The notes: generated by a model from the sequence alone, not told the origin. A stretch of DNA of 64,000 nucleotides from Pseudoroseomonas aestuarii (GCF_042651065.1 NZ_JBHSCH010000016.1:13099-77098); one strand, 5' to 3'. Numbered from the stretch's first letter, positions 21,679-31,693 are shown. Numbers and translations are program-made.

Positions 21679-23811
21679 TTGCCCCTGCTCCCCGACTGGC
21701 TGCTGCCGGGCCGTCCCGACCCGCTCGGCGCCACCTGGGACGGGCTGGGGATCAACTTCGCCGTCTTCTCGGCCCATGCGACCCGGGTGGAGCTGTGCCT
21801 CTTCGATCCCTCGGGCCGCAAGGAGATGGCGCGCCTCCCCCTGCCGGAATGCACGGACGAGGTGTGGCACGGCTACCTGCCCGAGGCACGCCCCGGGCTG
21901 ATCTACGGCTACCGCGCGCACGGCCCCTACCACCCGGAGCAGGGCCACCGCTTCAACCCGAACAAGCTGCTGCTCGACCCTTATGCGCGGCAGCTCTCCG
22001 GCACCCTGCGCTGGTCGGACGCGCTGTTCGGCCACCGCCACGGCCCCGGCCGCACCGACCTCAGCTTCGACCGGCGGGACAGCGCCGCCGCCATGCCGAA
22101 GGGCGTGGTGGTGGACGACGCCTTCAACTGGGGCGACGACCGCCCCCCCGCCGTGCCCTGGGACCGCACGGTGATCTACGAGGCGCATCTGCGTGGCCTG
22201 ACCATGCGGCGGGAGGATCTGGTGCCCCGCGAGCGTGGCACCTTTGCCGCCCTGGCCAGCCCGCCGATGATCGAGCACCTGCTGAAGCTCGGCGTCACGG
22301 CGGTGGAGCTTCTGCCGGTGCAGGCCTTCCTGCAGGACCGCTTCCTGGTGGAGAAGCGCCTGCGCAACTACTGGGGCTACTCCCCCCTCTCCTACTTCGC
22401 GCCGGAGCCCGCCTATCTCGCCAGCGGCGGGCTGGACGAGATCCGCGTCGCCATCCGCCGGCTGCACGCCGCCGGCATCGAGGTGATCCTCGACGTGGTC
22501 TACAACCACACCTGCGAGGGCGATGGGCTCGGCCCCACCCTCTCCTGGCGGGGCCTCGACAATGCCAGCTACTACCGCCTGCAGCCCGGCGAGGAACGGC
22601 GCTACATCGACGAGACGGGCTGCGGCAACACGGTGAACCTCGCCCACCCGCGCGTGCTGCAGATGGTGATGGACAGCCTGCGCCACTGGGCCACCGCCTA
22701 CCGCGTGGACGGCTTCCGCTTCGACCTGTGCAGCACGCTGGGGCGGGAGGGCAACAACGGCTTCGACCCCGGCTCCGGCTTCTTCGACGCCATCCGCCAG
22801 GACCCGGTGCTCTCCCGCCTGAAGCTGATCGCCGAGCCCTGGGACATCGGGCCGGGCGGCTACCAGCTCGGCCACCACCCCCCCGGCTTCTCGGAATGGA
22901 ACGACCGCTTCCGCGACGGGGTCCGCCGCTTCTGGCGCGGCGATGCGGGGCTGCGCCCCGATCTCGCCGCCCGCCTCTCCGGCTCCGGCGACCTGTTCGA
23001 GAAGCGCCGCCGCCGCCCCTGGGCCTCGGTCAACTTCGTCGCCGCGCATGACGGCTTCACGCTGGAGGACCTCGTCAGCCACGCGGAGCGGCACAACGAG
23101 GCCAATGGCGAGGAGAACCGCGACGGGCATGGCGAGAATTTCAGCGCCAACTGGGGCGTGGAAGGCCCGACCGACGACCCCGACATCCTGGAGCTGCGCG
23201 GCCGGCTGAAGCGCGCCATGCTGCTGACGCTGCTCGCCGCGCACGGCACCCCCATGCTGCTCGGCGGCGACGAGTTCGGCCGCACCCAGCGCGGCAACAA
23301 CAACGCCTATTGCCAGGACAATGAGGTGTCCTGGTTCGACTGGGCGCTGGCCGCCACCCCGGCGGGGCAGGAGCTGGCCGCCTTCACCGCCCGCGCCGCC
23401 GCGCTGCGCCGCCAGCACCCCACCCTGCGCAGCCCCGTCTTCCGCCACGGGCAGACCGAGCCCCTGCCCGGCATGCCCGACACCGCCTGGTTCGACGCCG
23501 ATGGCGCGCCGATGACGCCGGAGCGCTGGAACGATCCCGAGGGCCGCGTGTTGCTGCTGCGGCGTGCCGGCCCGGCCCGCGGCGAGGGGGCGGAGAGCGA
23601 GGGGGTGGAAGTGACGCTGCTGCTGCTGAACGCCTCCGGGCGGGACCGGGTGGTGACGCTGCCCTCCCCCGCCCTGGCCTGGATCTCGGTGCTCGACAGC
23701 GCCGAGCCGGAGGCGCCCGGCCATCCGGTGGGCGGCGCAACCCTGCGTCTGGCCGCACGTTCCGCCCGTCTGCTGGTGGCATTGCCGCCCCTTGAGGATC
23801 ATCCCGGATGA
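21679..23811 (+). CDS. glgX: glycogen debranching enzyme GlgX
   Basis: GlgX hydrolyses alpha-1,6 branches of limit dextrins, releasing short malto-oligosaccharides. The 710-residue protein has an N-terminal CBM48 domain (about 10-110), and the isoamylase-type GH13 signature with D349 (FRFDLCSTLG), E386 (LIAEPWDIG) and D458 (AAHDGFTLEDLV). The start is a TTG at 21679, supported by GGAGG nine bases upstream; no ATG fits the N-terminal similarity better. The stop overlaps the treZ start as ATGA. The products would feed TreY/TreZ and MalQ encoded next. Confidence 0.94.
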   Translation: MPLLPDWLLPGRPDPLGATWDGLGINFAVFSAHATRVELCLFDPSGRKEMARLPLPECTDEVWHGYLPEARPGLIYGYRAHGPYHPEQGHRFNPNKLLLDPYARQLSGTLRWSDALFGHRHGPGRTDLSFDRRDSAAAMPKGVVVDDAFNWGDDRPPAVPWDRTVIYEAHLRGLTMRREDLVPRERGTFAALASPPMIEHLLKLGVTAVELLPVQAFLQDRFLVEKRLRNYWGYSPLSYFAPEPAYLASGGLDEIRVAIRRLHAAGIEVILDVVYNHTCEGDGLGPTLSWRGLDNASYYRLQPGEERRYIDETGCGNTVNLAHPRVLQMVMDSLRHWATAYRVDGFRFDLCSTLGREGNNGFDPGSGFFDAIRQDPVLSRLKLIAEPWDIGPGGYQLGHHPPGFSEWNDRFRDGVRRFWRGDAGLRPDLAARLSGSGDLFEKRRRRPWASVNFVAAHDGFTLEDLVSHAERHNEANGEENRDGHGENFSANWGVEGPTDDPDILELRGRLKRAMLLTLLAAHGTPMLLGGDEFGRTQRGNNNAYCQDNEVSWFDWALAATPAGQELAAFTARAAALRRQHPTLRSPVFRHGQTEPLPGMPDTAWFDADGAPMTPERWNDPEGRVLLLRRAGPARGEGAESEGVEVTLLLLNASGRDRVVTLPSPALAWISVLDSAEPEAPGHPVGGATLRLAARSARLLVALPPLEDHPG

Positions 23812-25574
23812 CGCGACGCTTCTCCTACGGCCCCTCGCCCGATGCCGGCGGGCAGACCGGCTTCCGCCTCTGGGCTCCCGGTCAGCCGGGGGTCACCCTG
23901 GAACGCCGCGACGCCGAGCCGGTGCCGATGCAGGCCGCCGCCGATGGCTGGTGGGAATGCACCGTGCCGGCGCCGCCCGGCACCCGCTACCGCTATGCCC
24001 TGGGCAACGGCCCCACCGTGCCCGACCCCGCCTCGCACGCCCAGGATGGCGACGTGGATGGCTGGAGCGTGGTGGTGGACCATTTCGCCTATCGCTGGAA
24101 GCAGGGCGACTGGCGCACCCACCCCTGGCCGCAGAGCGTGGTCTATGAGCTGCACGCCGGGGCCATGGGGGGCTTCCGCGGCATCATGGCGCAGCTGCCG
24201 CGCCTGGCGGCGCTCGGCGTCAACACCATCGAGCTGATGCCGGTGAACGACTTCGCCGGCAGCCGCAACTGGGGCTATGACGGCGTGCTGCCCTATGCGC
24301 CGGACGAGACCTACGGCACGCCGGACGACCTCAAGGCGCTGGTCGATGCCGCGCATGGCCATGGCCTCGCGGTGATGCTGGACGTGGTCTACAACCATTT
24401 CGGCCCGTCGGGGAATTACTGGCACAGCATCGCGCCGGACTTCTTCCGCAAGGATGTCAGCACCCCCTGGGGCGACGCGATCGACTTCCGCGAGACGCCG
24501 GTGCGGGACTTCTTCATCGAGAACGCCATCTTCTGGCTGACCGAGTACCGCTTCGACGGGCTGCGGCTGGACGCGGTGCACGCCATCCCGGATGCCAGCT
24601 TCCTGCCCGAGCTGTCCCGCCGCGTGCGCGAGGCCGCCGGCAGCCGCCGCGTCTACCTGGTGCTGGAGAACGAGAACAACGACGCCACGCTGCTGGAGCA
24701 CGACTTCGACGCGCAGTGGAACGACGACGCGCACCACTGCCTGCACGTGCTGCTGACCGGCGAGACGGATGCCTACTACGCCGACTATGCCGACCGCCCG
24801 GCCGGGCACCTGGCCCGCTCGCTGGCGGAGGGCTTCGTCTACCAGGGCGAGGAATCGGCCAATCTCGGCCATGCGCGCGGCAAGCCGAGCGGCCACCTGC
24901 CGCCCTCGGCCTTCGTCAATGCGCTGCAGAACCACGACCAGGTGGGCAACCGTGCCTTCGGCGACCGCATCTACACCCTGGCCCCTGCCGATGCGGTGCG
25001 CGCCGCGCTGCTGCTGAAGCTGCTGGCGCCGCAGGTGCCGATGCTGTTCATGGGCGACGAGTTCTTCTCCGAGCGCCCCTTCCTGTTCTTCACCGGCTTC
25101 CCCTCGGAGGATCTGGCGAAGGCGGTGCGCGAGGGGCGCCGCAAGGAATTCGCCAAGTTCGCCGCCTTCGCCGACCCGGAGAAGCGCGAGCGCATCCCCG
25201 ACCCCAACGCCCCCGGCACCTTCGAGGCCAGCCGCCTCGACCTCTCGGAGCGCGAGAAGCCGGCCCAGGCGGAGGCGGAGCGCTTCGTCACCGACCTGCT
25301 GAAGCTGCGCGCCCGCCGCCTCGCCCCGTATCTGGCCGAGGCACGCTCGCTCGGCGCCGAGGCGCTGGGCACCCATGGCGTGCGGGCGCAGTGGAAGCTG
25401 GGGGATGGCTCGGTGCTGACCATCCTGGCGCAGTTCGGCGACACCGCCATCCCCGCCCAGCCCGGCCCCGGCACGCTGCTGGCGGAATCGCTGCCCGGCC
25501 TCGGCGCCGCGGTGGCCGAGAACGGCATCGGGCCCCGCGCCGCCATCGCCTGGCTGCAGGAGCCCGCGGCATGA
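23808..25574 (+). CDS. treZ: malto-oligosyltrehalose trehalohydrolase TreZ
   Basis: TreZ cleaves the alpha-1,4 bond next to the trehalosyl end of malto-oligosyltrehalose, releasing trehalose. This 588-residue protein has an N-terminal CBM48-like domain (about 1-95), then a GH13 barrel with SVVYELHAGAMGGFRGI, D255 (LRLDAVHAI), E287 (LVLENENND) and D377 (QNHDQVGNRA). D255 and E287 lie close to the Sulfolobus TreZ catalytic pair (252/283). The gene overlaps glgX upstream and malQ downstream, each by an ATGA, which suggests translational coupling. Confidence 0.95.
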   Translation: MTRRFSYGPSPDAGGQTGFRLWAPGQPGVTLERRDAEPVPMQAAADGWWECTVPAPPGTRYRYALGNGPTVPDPASHAQDGDVDGWSVVVDHFAYRWKQGDWRTHPWPQSVVYELHAGAMGGFRGIMAQLPRLAALGVNTIELMPVNDFAGSRNWGYDGVLPYAPDETYGTPDDLKALVDAAHGHGLAVMLDVVYNHFGPSGNYWHSIAPDFFRKDVSTPWGDAIDFRETPVRDFFIENAIFWLTEYRFDGLRLDAVHAIPDASFLPELSRRVREAAGSRRVYLVLENENNDATLLEHDFDAQWNDDAHHCLHVLLTGETDAYYADYADRPAGHLARSLAEGFVYQGEESANLGHARGKPSGHLPPSAFVNALQNHDQVGNRAFGDRIYTLAPADAVRAALLLKLLAPQVPMLFMGDEFFSERPFLFFTGFPSEDLAKAVREGRRKEFAKFAAFADPEKRERIPDPNAPGTFEASRLDLSEREKPAQAEAERFVTDLLKLRARRLAPYLAEARSLGAEALGTHGVRAQWKLGDGSVLTILAQFGDTAIPAQPGPGTLLAESLPGLGAAVAENGIGPRAAIAWLQEPAA

Positions 25575-27613
25575 GCCAGGACCCTGCCCTGCGGCGCCTG
25601 GCCCGCGCCGTCGGGCTGATGATCGACTGGGAGGACGCCAACGGCCGCAGGCACCAGACCACGCCCGAGACGCTGCGCAGCGTGCTGGGCGCGCTGGGCC
25701 TGCCGGCCGATGGCGAGGGCGCGCTGCGCGACAGCGCCGCCCGGTTCCGCGCCGCGCACCGCGCCCTGCCGCCGCTGCGAACGGCCGAGCCCGGCATCGA
25801 CATCCGCCTGCCGCTGCCGCCCGGACGCTACAGCCTGACCGCCGAGGATGGCACCCAGGTGGAAGGCATGGCCGAGGCCGCGCCGGGCGGCGCGCGCCTC
25901 GCCGCCCCCGCCCTGCCCGGCTACTACACGCTGGAACTCTCCGGCCAGGCCCTGACCCTGGCCGTGGCGCCCGCGCATGGCCACCGCATCGAGGATGCCT
26001 GCGAGGGCCAGGCCGCCTGGGGACTGGCGGTGCAACTCTACTCGCTGAAGCGCAGCGGCGATGGCGGCGTCGGCGACTACGCCGCGCTGTGCACCTTCGC
26101 CGCCGCGGCGGCGGCGCAGGGGGCCGATGCCGTCGCGATCTCGCCCGTGCACGCGCAGTTCAGCGCCGACCCCAGCCGCAGCAGCCCCTATGCGCCCTCC
26201 AGCCGCCTCTGGCTCGATGTGCGCCACGCCGATGGCGAGGACCTGCTGCCCGGCCTGCCGCCCTTCGGCGCGGAGCTGGCCGCCGATTGGGCGCGGCTGG
26301 AAGCGCTGCCGATGGTGGAGTGGCCCGCCGTGGCCGCCGCCCGGCTGGCCCGGCTGCGGCAGATCCACCGCGCCTTCCGCGAGGCGCCACCCGGCGAGGC
26401 GCATGCGGCCTTTGCGCGCTTCCTGGCCGAGGGCGGCACCTCGCTCACGCGCCATGCCCGGTTCGAGGCGCTGCACGCCGCGCAGCTCGCCGCCGGCCCG
26501 GCGCGCTGGCACTGGCGCGACTGGCCCGCCGCCCTGCGCGACCCCGAGAGCCCGGAGGTGGCCGCCTTCGCCGAGGCGCAGGCCGAGGAGGTGGCGTTCC
26601 ATGCCTTCGCGCAGTTCCTGGCCGACCGTGGCCTCTCGGCGGCGCAGCGCGCGGCGCGGGAGGGCGGCGCGCGCATCGGCCTGATCGCCGACCTCGCCAT
26701 CGGCGTCGATGGCGGCGGCGCCGATGCCTGGGCGCGGCAGACCGAGTTCCTCTCCGGCGTCGAGATCGGCGCCCCGCCCGACATCTTCAACGCGAAGGGC
26801 CAGAGCTGGGGCATCACCACCTATTCGCCGCACGGGCTGACCGCCAACGGCTTCGCCGCCTTCCGCGAGATGCTGGGCGCCGCCTTCCGCAACGCGGGCG
26901 GCGTGCGGCTGGACCATGTGCTGGGGCTGCGCCGGCTCTGGCTGGTGCCGCAGGGCGAGGGTCCCGCCGCCGGCTGCTACCTGCGCTACCCGCTGGAAGA
27001 CATGCTGCGGCTGGTGGCGCTGGAATCGCACCGCCACAAGGCCATCGCCATCGGCGAGGACCTCGGCACCGTGCCGGAGGGCTTCCGGCCGAAGCTGCAG
27101 AATGCCGGCCTCGCCGGCATGCGGGTAATGTGGTTCGAGCAGAGCGGCAAGTCCTTCAAGGACCCGGCGCGCTGGACGCGCGAGGCCGTCTCCATGACCT
27201 CCACCCACGACCTGCCCACCGTCGCCGGCTGGTGGGAAGGGCGCGACCTGCTCTGGCGCGAGACGCTCGGCACCACGCTGGAAGGCCAGGCCGAGACGCG
27301 TGCGGCGGAACGGCCGAAGCTGTGGGAGGCCTTTCGCAAGGCCGGCGTGGCCGAGGGGCCGGTGCCCGGCCCGGAGGCGGGGGCGCGGGTGGCCGATGCC
27401 GCCGCCGCCTATATCGGCCGCGCCCGCTGCGCCCTGGCCCTGCTGCCGCTGGAGGACGCCGTGGCGGCGGTGGAGCAGCCGAACATGCCCGGCACCATTG
27501 ACGAGCACCCCAACTGGCGCCGCCGGCTGCACCCACCGGTGGAGCGCCTGTTCCACGACCCCGCGATCGAACAGCGCCTGCGGGGCCTCGCCCGGGCGCG
27601 GAGAGCCCCATGA
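25571..27613 (+). CDS. malQ: 4-alpha-glucanotransferase MalQ
   Basis: MalQ transfers glucan segments between malto-oligosaccharides, recycling chains too short for other enzymes. The 680-residue protein has an N-terminal extension (about 1-140) like that of E. coli-type MalQ, then a GH77 barrel: YSLKRSGDGGVGDYAAL near 157, RLDHVLGLRRLWLVP near 442-456, IGEDLGTVPEGF near 494-505, and STHDLPTVAGWW near 543-554. These hold the nucleophile Asp, acid/base Glu and third Asp. The ATG at 25571 overlaps the treZ stop; the same frame is open far upstream but that part is antisense-like noise inside treZ. The stop overlaps the treY start. Confidence 0.94.
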   Translation: MSQDPALRRLARAVGLMIDWEDANGRRHQTTPETLRSVLGALGLPADGEGALRDSAARFRAAHRALPPLRTAEPGIDIRLPLPPGRYSLTAEDGTQVEGMAEAAPGGARLAAPALPGYYTLELSGQALTLAVAPAHGHRIEDACEGQAAWGLAVQLYSLKRSGDGGVGDYAALCTFAAAAAAQGADAVAISPVHAQFSADPSRSSPYAPSSRLWLDVRHADGEDLLPGLPPFGAELAADWARLEALPMVEWPAVAAARLARLRQIHRAFREAPPGEAHAAFARFLAEGGTSLTRHARFEALHAAQLAAGPARWHWRDWPAALRDPESPEVAAFAEAQAEEVAFHAFAQFLADRGLSAAQRAAREGGARIGLIADLAIGVDGGGADAWARQTEFLSGVEIGAPPDIFNAKGQSWGITTYSPHGLTANGFAAFREMLGAAFRNAGGVRLDHVLGLRRLWLVPQGEGPAAGCYLRYPLEDMLRLVALESHRHKAIAIGEDLGTVPEGFRPKLQNAGLAGMRVMWFEQSGKSFKDPARWTREAVSMTSTHDLPTVAGWWEGRDLLWRETLGTTLEGQAETRAAERPKLWEAFRKAGVAEGPVPGPEAGARVADAAAAYIGRARCALALLPLEDAVAAVEQPNMPGTIDEHPNWRRRLHPPVERLFHDPAIEQRLRGLARARRAP

Positions 27614-30282
27614 GCGACCACGCGCAGCCCCACCCGGCCGCCACCACCCACCCCCGCGCCACCTACCGCATCCAGTTCCACGCCGGCTTCACGCTGGATG
27701 ACGCGGTGGCCATCGTCCCCTACCTGGCGCGGCTGGGGGTGAGCCACCTCTACGCCTCGCCGCTGCTGCCGGCCGCGCCCGGCTCCACCCATGGCTACGA
27801 CATCACGGCGCATGACGCGATCAACCCCGCCCTGGGCGGCGAGCCGGCGCTGCGCCGCCTGGTGGCCGCGCTGCGCGCCGAGGGGATGGGGCTGCTGCTC
27901 GACATCGTGCCCAACCACATGGGGGTGGACGGCCCGCACAATGCCTGGTGGCAGGACGTGCTGGCCCGCGGGATGGAGAGCGCCTACGCCCGCTTCTTCG
28001 ACATCGACTGGAACTCGGACGACCCGACGCTGAAGGGCCGCATGCTGGCCCCCTTCCTCGGCCGCCCCTATGGCGAGGCGCTGGCGGAAGGCGAGCTGCG
28101 CCTGGTGAAGGAAGGCCCCACCGGCCTCGCGGTCGCCTATTTCGACAACCGCTTCCCCATCGCCCCGCGCGACGCCGAGAGCATCCTGGAGGACCGGGAC
28201 GGCCTGGCGGAGCACGACACGAAGAGCCTGACCGGCGCCGCCCGCCTGCACGCGCTGCTGGAGCGGCAGAACTACCGCCTCGCCTGGTGGCGCACCGCGA
28301 CGGACGAGATCAACTGGCGCCGCTTCTTCGACGTCACCGGTCTCGCCGGCTTGCGCGCCGAGGAGCCGGAGGTGTTCGACGCCACGCATGAGCTGATCCT
28401 GCGCCTCTACGCCGAGGGGCTGATCGACGGCGTGCGCATCGACCATGTCGACGGCCTGGCCGACCCTGGCGGCTATTGCCGCAAGCTGCGCCGCCGCATG
28501 GAGAGCGCCGGGCACCGCCGCCCGGCCGGAGCGCCGTCCGGCCCGCCCTACATCCTGATCGAGAAGATCCTCGCCCCCGGCGAGCGGCTGGAGACCCGCT
28601 GGCAGACCGACGGCACCACCGGCTACGACTTCATGGACCAGGTCTCCGCCGTGCTGCACGATACGGCCGGCGAGGCGCCGCTCTCCGCCCTCTGGCGCGA
28701 GGCCAGCGGCAGTGAGGCCGATTTCCACGCCGAGGAGTTCCAGGCGCGCAAGCAGATCCTGCGTGACAGCCTGGCCGCCGAGCTGGATGGCTGCGCCCGC
28801 GCCCTGCACCACCTGGCGCGCGGCCATCTGCGCTCGCGCGATTTCTCCTTCAACGCCATCCGCCGGGTGCTGGCGCAGCTCCTGGTCCACTTCCCCGTCT
28901 ACCGTGTCTATGTGCGCAACGGCACGCCGACGGCGCAGGATGCGGCGGTGCTGCGCCAGGCGGCCGAGGCCGCCCGCGCCAGCCTCAAGCCCACCGACCA
29001 CGCGGCGCTCAGCCACCTGCTCTACTGGCTGGCCGAGGAGCCGGTGCGCGAGCGGCCGCCGGGCGAGAGCCGCCGCGCCCTGCTGGTGGCGCGCACGCGC
29101 TTCCAGCAGCTCTCCTCCCCCACCGCCGCCAAGTCGGTGGAGGACACGGCCTTCTACCGCTACGGCAGGCTGCTCTCGCGCAACGAGGTGGGCTCCAACC
29201 CCGGCCACTTCGCCATGCCGCCGGAGACCTTCCACGCCCTGATGGCGGCGCGCGCCACGGAGTGGCCGCATGCGCTGCTCGCCACCGCCACGCACGACCA
29301 CAAGCGGGGCGAGGATGTGCGGATGCGCCTCGCCGTGCTGTCCGAGATCCCCGACGACTGGGCGGCGGCGCTGCGCGGCTTCCTGGCCGAGAGCCGGGAG
29401 CTGGTGCAGGACCTGCCGGACGGCCCGGCGCCCACGCCCGGCGACGCGGTGATGCTGCTGCAGATGGTCGTCGCCTCCTGGCCGCTGGGCCTGCCGGTGA
29501 CGGACCGCGCCGGCATCGGGGCCTGGGTGGAGCGGCTTTCCGGCTGGCTGCAGAAGGCGATGCGCGAGGCCAAGCGCCGCTCCGGCTGGGCCATGCCGGA
29601 CGAGGCCTACGAGCAGGCCACCGCCGGCTTCCTGCGCGGCGTGCTGGACGTGGCGGCCCACCCCGCCCTGGCCACGGGGCTGCAGGGCTTCGCCGCGCGC
29701 ATCGCCCTGCCGGGGGCGCTGAAGAGCCTGGCGCAGACGACGCTGCGCCTGACCTGCCCCGGCGTGCCGGATGTCTATCAGGGCACCGAGTTCTGGGACG
29801 AATCCCTGGTGGACCCGGACAACCGGCGCCCGGTGGACTACGCCGCCCGCCGCGCCGCGCTGGCGCGGAATGCGGAGCCGGCTGGCCTGCTGGCCGACTG
29901 GGCCTCGGGCACGGTGAAGCAGGCGTTGATCCACCGCCTCCTGCTGGCCCGCGCCGAGGCGCCGGCGCTGTTCACCGCCGGGCACTACACCCCGCTGCCC
30001 CTGGAAGGGGCGCAGGCGGGGGCGATGCTGGCCTTCCTGCGCCAGGAGGCGGGCGAGGCCCTGCTGGTGGCGGTGCCGCGCCTCTCCGTGCCGCTGCTGG
30101 GCCGCGGGGAGACCCTTTCCGTGCCCGACACCGTCTGGGGCGACACGCGGCTGGTGCTGCCCCCGGCGCTCTCCGGCCGCTCCTGGCGCTGCCTGCTGAC
30201 GGGCGCCTCCGTGCCCGCCGGGGATGCGCTGCCGCTCGCCGGCCATCCGCTGCCGCTGCGGGTGCTGCGCGCCGCGGGCTGA
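27610..30282 (+). CDS. treY: malto-oligosyltrehalose synthase TreY
   Basis: TreY rearranges the reducing-end alpha-1,4 bond of a malto-oligosaccharide into an alpha,alpha-1,1 bond, giving malto-oligosyltrehalose for TreZ. The 890-residue protein starts with the family hallmark ATYRIQFHAGFTLDDAV. It has LLLDIVPNHMGV near 97, VRIDHVDGLADPGGY near 277 (nucleophile Asp), ILIEKILAPGERL near 316 (Glu), and TATHDHKRGEDVRMRL near 559 (third Asp). It is the last gene of the operon, overlapping malQ by ATGA, and is followed 4 bp later by a strong hairpin. Confidence 0.95.
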   Translation: MSDHAQPHPAATTHPRATYRIQFHAGFTLDDAVAIVPYLARLGVSHLYASPLLPAAPGSTHGYDITAHDAINPALGGEPALRRLVAALRAEGMGLLLDIVPNHMGVDGPHNAWWQDVLARGMESAYARFFDIDWNSDDPTLKGRMLAPFLGRPYGEALAEGELRLVKEGPTGLAVAYFDNRFPIAPRDAESILEDRDGLAEHDTKSLTGAARLHALLERQNYRLAWWRTATDEINWRRFFDVTGLAGLRAEEPEVFDATHELILRLYAEGLIDGVRIDHVDGLADPGGYCRKLRRRMESAGHRRPAGAPSGPPYILIEKILAPGERLETRWQTDGTTGYDFMDQVSAVLHDTAGEAPLSALWREASGSEADFHAEEFQARKQILRDSLAAELDGCARALHHLARGHLRSRDFSFNAIRRVLAQLLVHFPVYRVYVRNGTPTAQDAAVLRQAAEAARASLKPTDHAALSHLLYWLAEEPVRERPPGESRRALLVARTRFQQLSSPTAAKSVEDTAFYRYGRLLSRNEVGSNPGHFAMPPETFHALMAARATEWPHALLATATHDHKRGEDVRMRLAVLSEIPDDWAAALRGFLAESRELVQDLPDGPAPTPGDAVMLLQMVVASWPLGLPVTDRAGIGAWVERLSGWLQKAMREAKRRSGWAMPDEAYEQATAGFLRGVLDVAAHPALATGLQGFAARIALPGALKSLAQTTLRLTCPGVPDVYQGTEFWDESLVDPDNRRPVDYAARRAALARNAEPAGLLADWASGTVKQALIHRLLLARAEAPALFTAGHYTPLPLEGAQAGAMLAFLRQEAGEALLVAVPRLSVPLLGRGETLSVPDTVWGDTRLVLPPALSGRSWRCLLTGASVPAGDALPLAGHPLPLRVLRAAG

Positions 30283-30286
30283 GCCT

Positions 30287-30316
30287 GGAAGCCGGGGCGC
30301 CACCGCCCCGGCTTCC
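30287..30316 (+). terminator. hairpin ending the glgE-treY operon
   Basis: A perfect 13-bp stem (30287-30299 with 30304-30316) with a 4-base loop CCAC starts 4 bp after the treY stop. It lacks a T run, so it may pause or need Rho, but the position fits an operon end. Confidence 0.65.
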
Positions 30317-30357
30317 CCATTCCGCGCCGGGAGGCAGGTCGCGGCCTCCGGATTTTC

Positions 30358-30374
30358 TTGCGAACCCTTCGCAA
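30358..30374. promoter_or_regulatory. perfect 7-3-7 palindrome, candidate Fur/Irr-family operator
   Basis: TTGCGAA-CCC-TTCGCAA is a perfect inverted repeat 43 bp upstream of the iron-type binding protein start. The 7-3-7 layout and inner GAA-N3-TTC match the Irr box (TTTAGAA-N3-TTCTAAA) known from other alphaproteobacteria, though outer bases differ. Binding by an iron regulator is an inference from layout and gene context. Confidence 0.5.
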
Positions 30375-30417
30375 TTCAAATAGGCATCGCGGCAACACGG
30401 AACCACGAGGAACCGCC

Positions 30418-31452
30418 ATGCTCCGCCGGAAGATTCTCGCTGCCCTGTCGGTGCTCGCCCTTGCCGCCCCCGCGGCGGTGCGGGCGCAGAACGCGGGGGA
30501 GATCAATCTCTACTCCGCCCGCCACTACGACACCGACCGCGCCCTCTACGACGCCTTCACCCAGGAGACCGGCATCCGCGTCCGGCTGATCGAGGGCCAG
30601 GCGGACCAGCTGATCGAGCGCATCCGCAACGAGGGCGCCAACAGCCCGGCCGATGTGTTCCTCACCGTCGATGCCGCCCGCCTCGCCCGCGCCGCCCAGG
30701 CCGGCATCCTGGCGCCGCACGGCTCCGCGGTGATCAACGAGCGGGTGCCCGCCGGGCTGCGCGACCCGCAGGGCCTCTGGTTCGCCTTCAGCCAGCGCGC
30801 CCGCCTGATCATGTACGACCGCGAGAAGGGCCGCCCCGAGGGGCTCAACCGCTACGAGGATCTGGCCGACCCGCGCTTCAAGGGCATGCTCTGCACGCGC
30901 AGCGGCGCGCATCCCTACAACACCAGCCTCGGCGCCTCGGTCCTGATGGCCGACGGGCCGCAGAAGACGGAGGAATGGGCGCGCGGCGTGGTGGCCAACC
31001 TTGCCCGCCCCCCGCAGGGCGGCGACCGCGACCAGTTCCGCGCCATCCCCTCCGGCCAGTGCGGCATCGCCATCGCCAACAGCTACTATCTCGGCCAGTA
31101 CGGCCGCTCCGACAAGCCGGAGGACCAGGCGCTGTTCAAGCGCATCGGCGTCATCTTCCCCAACCAGGGGGAGGGCGACCGCGGCACGCATGTGAACATC
31201 TCGGGCGGCGGGCTGGTGAAGTCGGCGCCGAACCGCGCCAATGCCATCCGCTTCCTGGAGTTCATGACGACGCACAAGGCGCAGGAAGCCTTCGCCCTCG
31301 GCAACATGGAATATCCAGTGGTGGCCGATACGCCGCTGCACCCGGCTCTGGCCGCCATGGGCAAGTTCCGCGCCGAGCCGGTGAACGCGGCCGGCAATCT
31401 CGACAAGACGCCCGAAGCCCTGCAGATCATGCAGCGCGCCGGCTGGAACTGA
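30418..31452 (+). CDS. Fe(3+) ABC transporter substrate-binding protein (FutA/FbpA-like)
   Basis: This 344-residue periplasmic protein should bind ferric iron for an ABC importer. Residues 1-23 form a signal peptide (two Arg, hydrophobic core, AVRAQ cleavage region). The mature part begins EINLYSARHYDTDRALYDAF, the usual opening of this family. NSYYLGQYG near residue 221 holds the paired tyrosines that bind iron. The ATG has GAGGAA 6 bp upstream; a longer frame from 30358 would run through the palindrome and has no signal peptide. No permease or ATPase gene is adjacent, so its transporter partners are elsewhere. An intrinsic terminator follows. Confidence 0.88.
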   Translation: MLRRKILAALSVLALAAPAAVRAQNAGEINLYSARHYDTDRALYDAFTQETGIRVRLIEGQADQLIERIRNEGANSPADVFLTVDAARLARAAQAGILAPHGSAVINERVPAGLRDPQGLWFAFSQRARLIMYDREKGRPEGLNRYEDLADPRFKGMLCTRSGAHPYNTSLGASVLMADGPQKTEEWARGVVANLARPPQGGDRDQFRAIPSGQCGIAIANSYYLGQYGRSDKPEDQALFKRIGVIFPNQGEGDRGTHVNISGGGLVKSAPNRANAIRFLEFMTTHKAQEAFALGNMEYPVVADTPLHPALAAMGKFRAEPVNAAGNLDKTPEALQIMQRAGWN

Positions 31453-31515
31453 GGGAAAAGTAACGCGGCCGGGCGAGGGATCTCCCCCCTCCCCTTCCTG
31501 TTCCGCTCGATGAAC

Positions 31516-31545
31516 AGGGCGCTCCTTCGGGGGCGCCCTTTTCTT
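31516..31545 (+). terminator. Rho-independent terminator
   Basis: A 10-bp stem (31516-31525 with 31530-31539, one G-T pair) closed by a TTCG tetraloop is followed by TTTCTT. It ends the transcript of the iron-type binding protein. Confidence 0.85.
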
Positions 31546-31693
31546 ATGGCCAAGCCCAAGGTTGACGGGGCGGGCCTGATCTGTTCCCACCCTGTCGCGC
31601 ATTCTCCTTGCCAGCGTTCAGGGTCGTCATGTCCGCTTCGCCGCTTCCCCTGTTTTTTTCTCCCCTTCCGCGCTCCCGGCCCGGAGACGCGGC

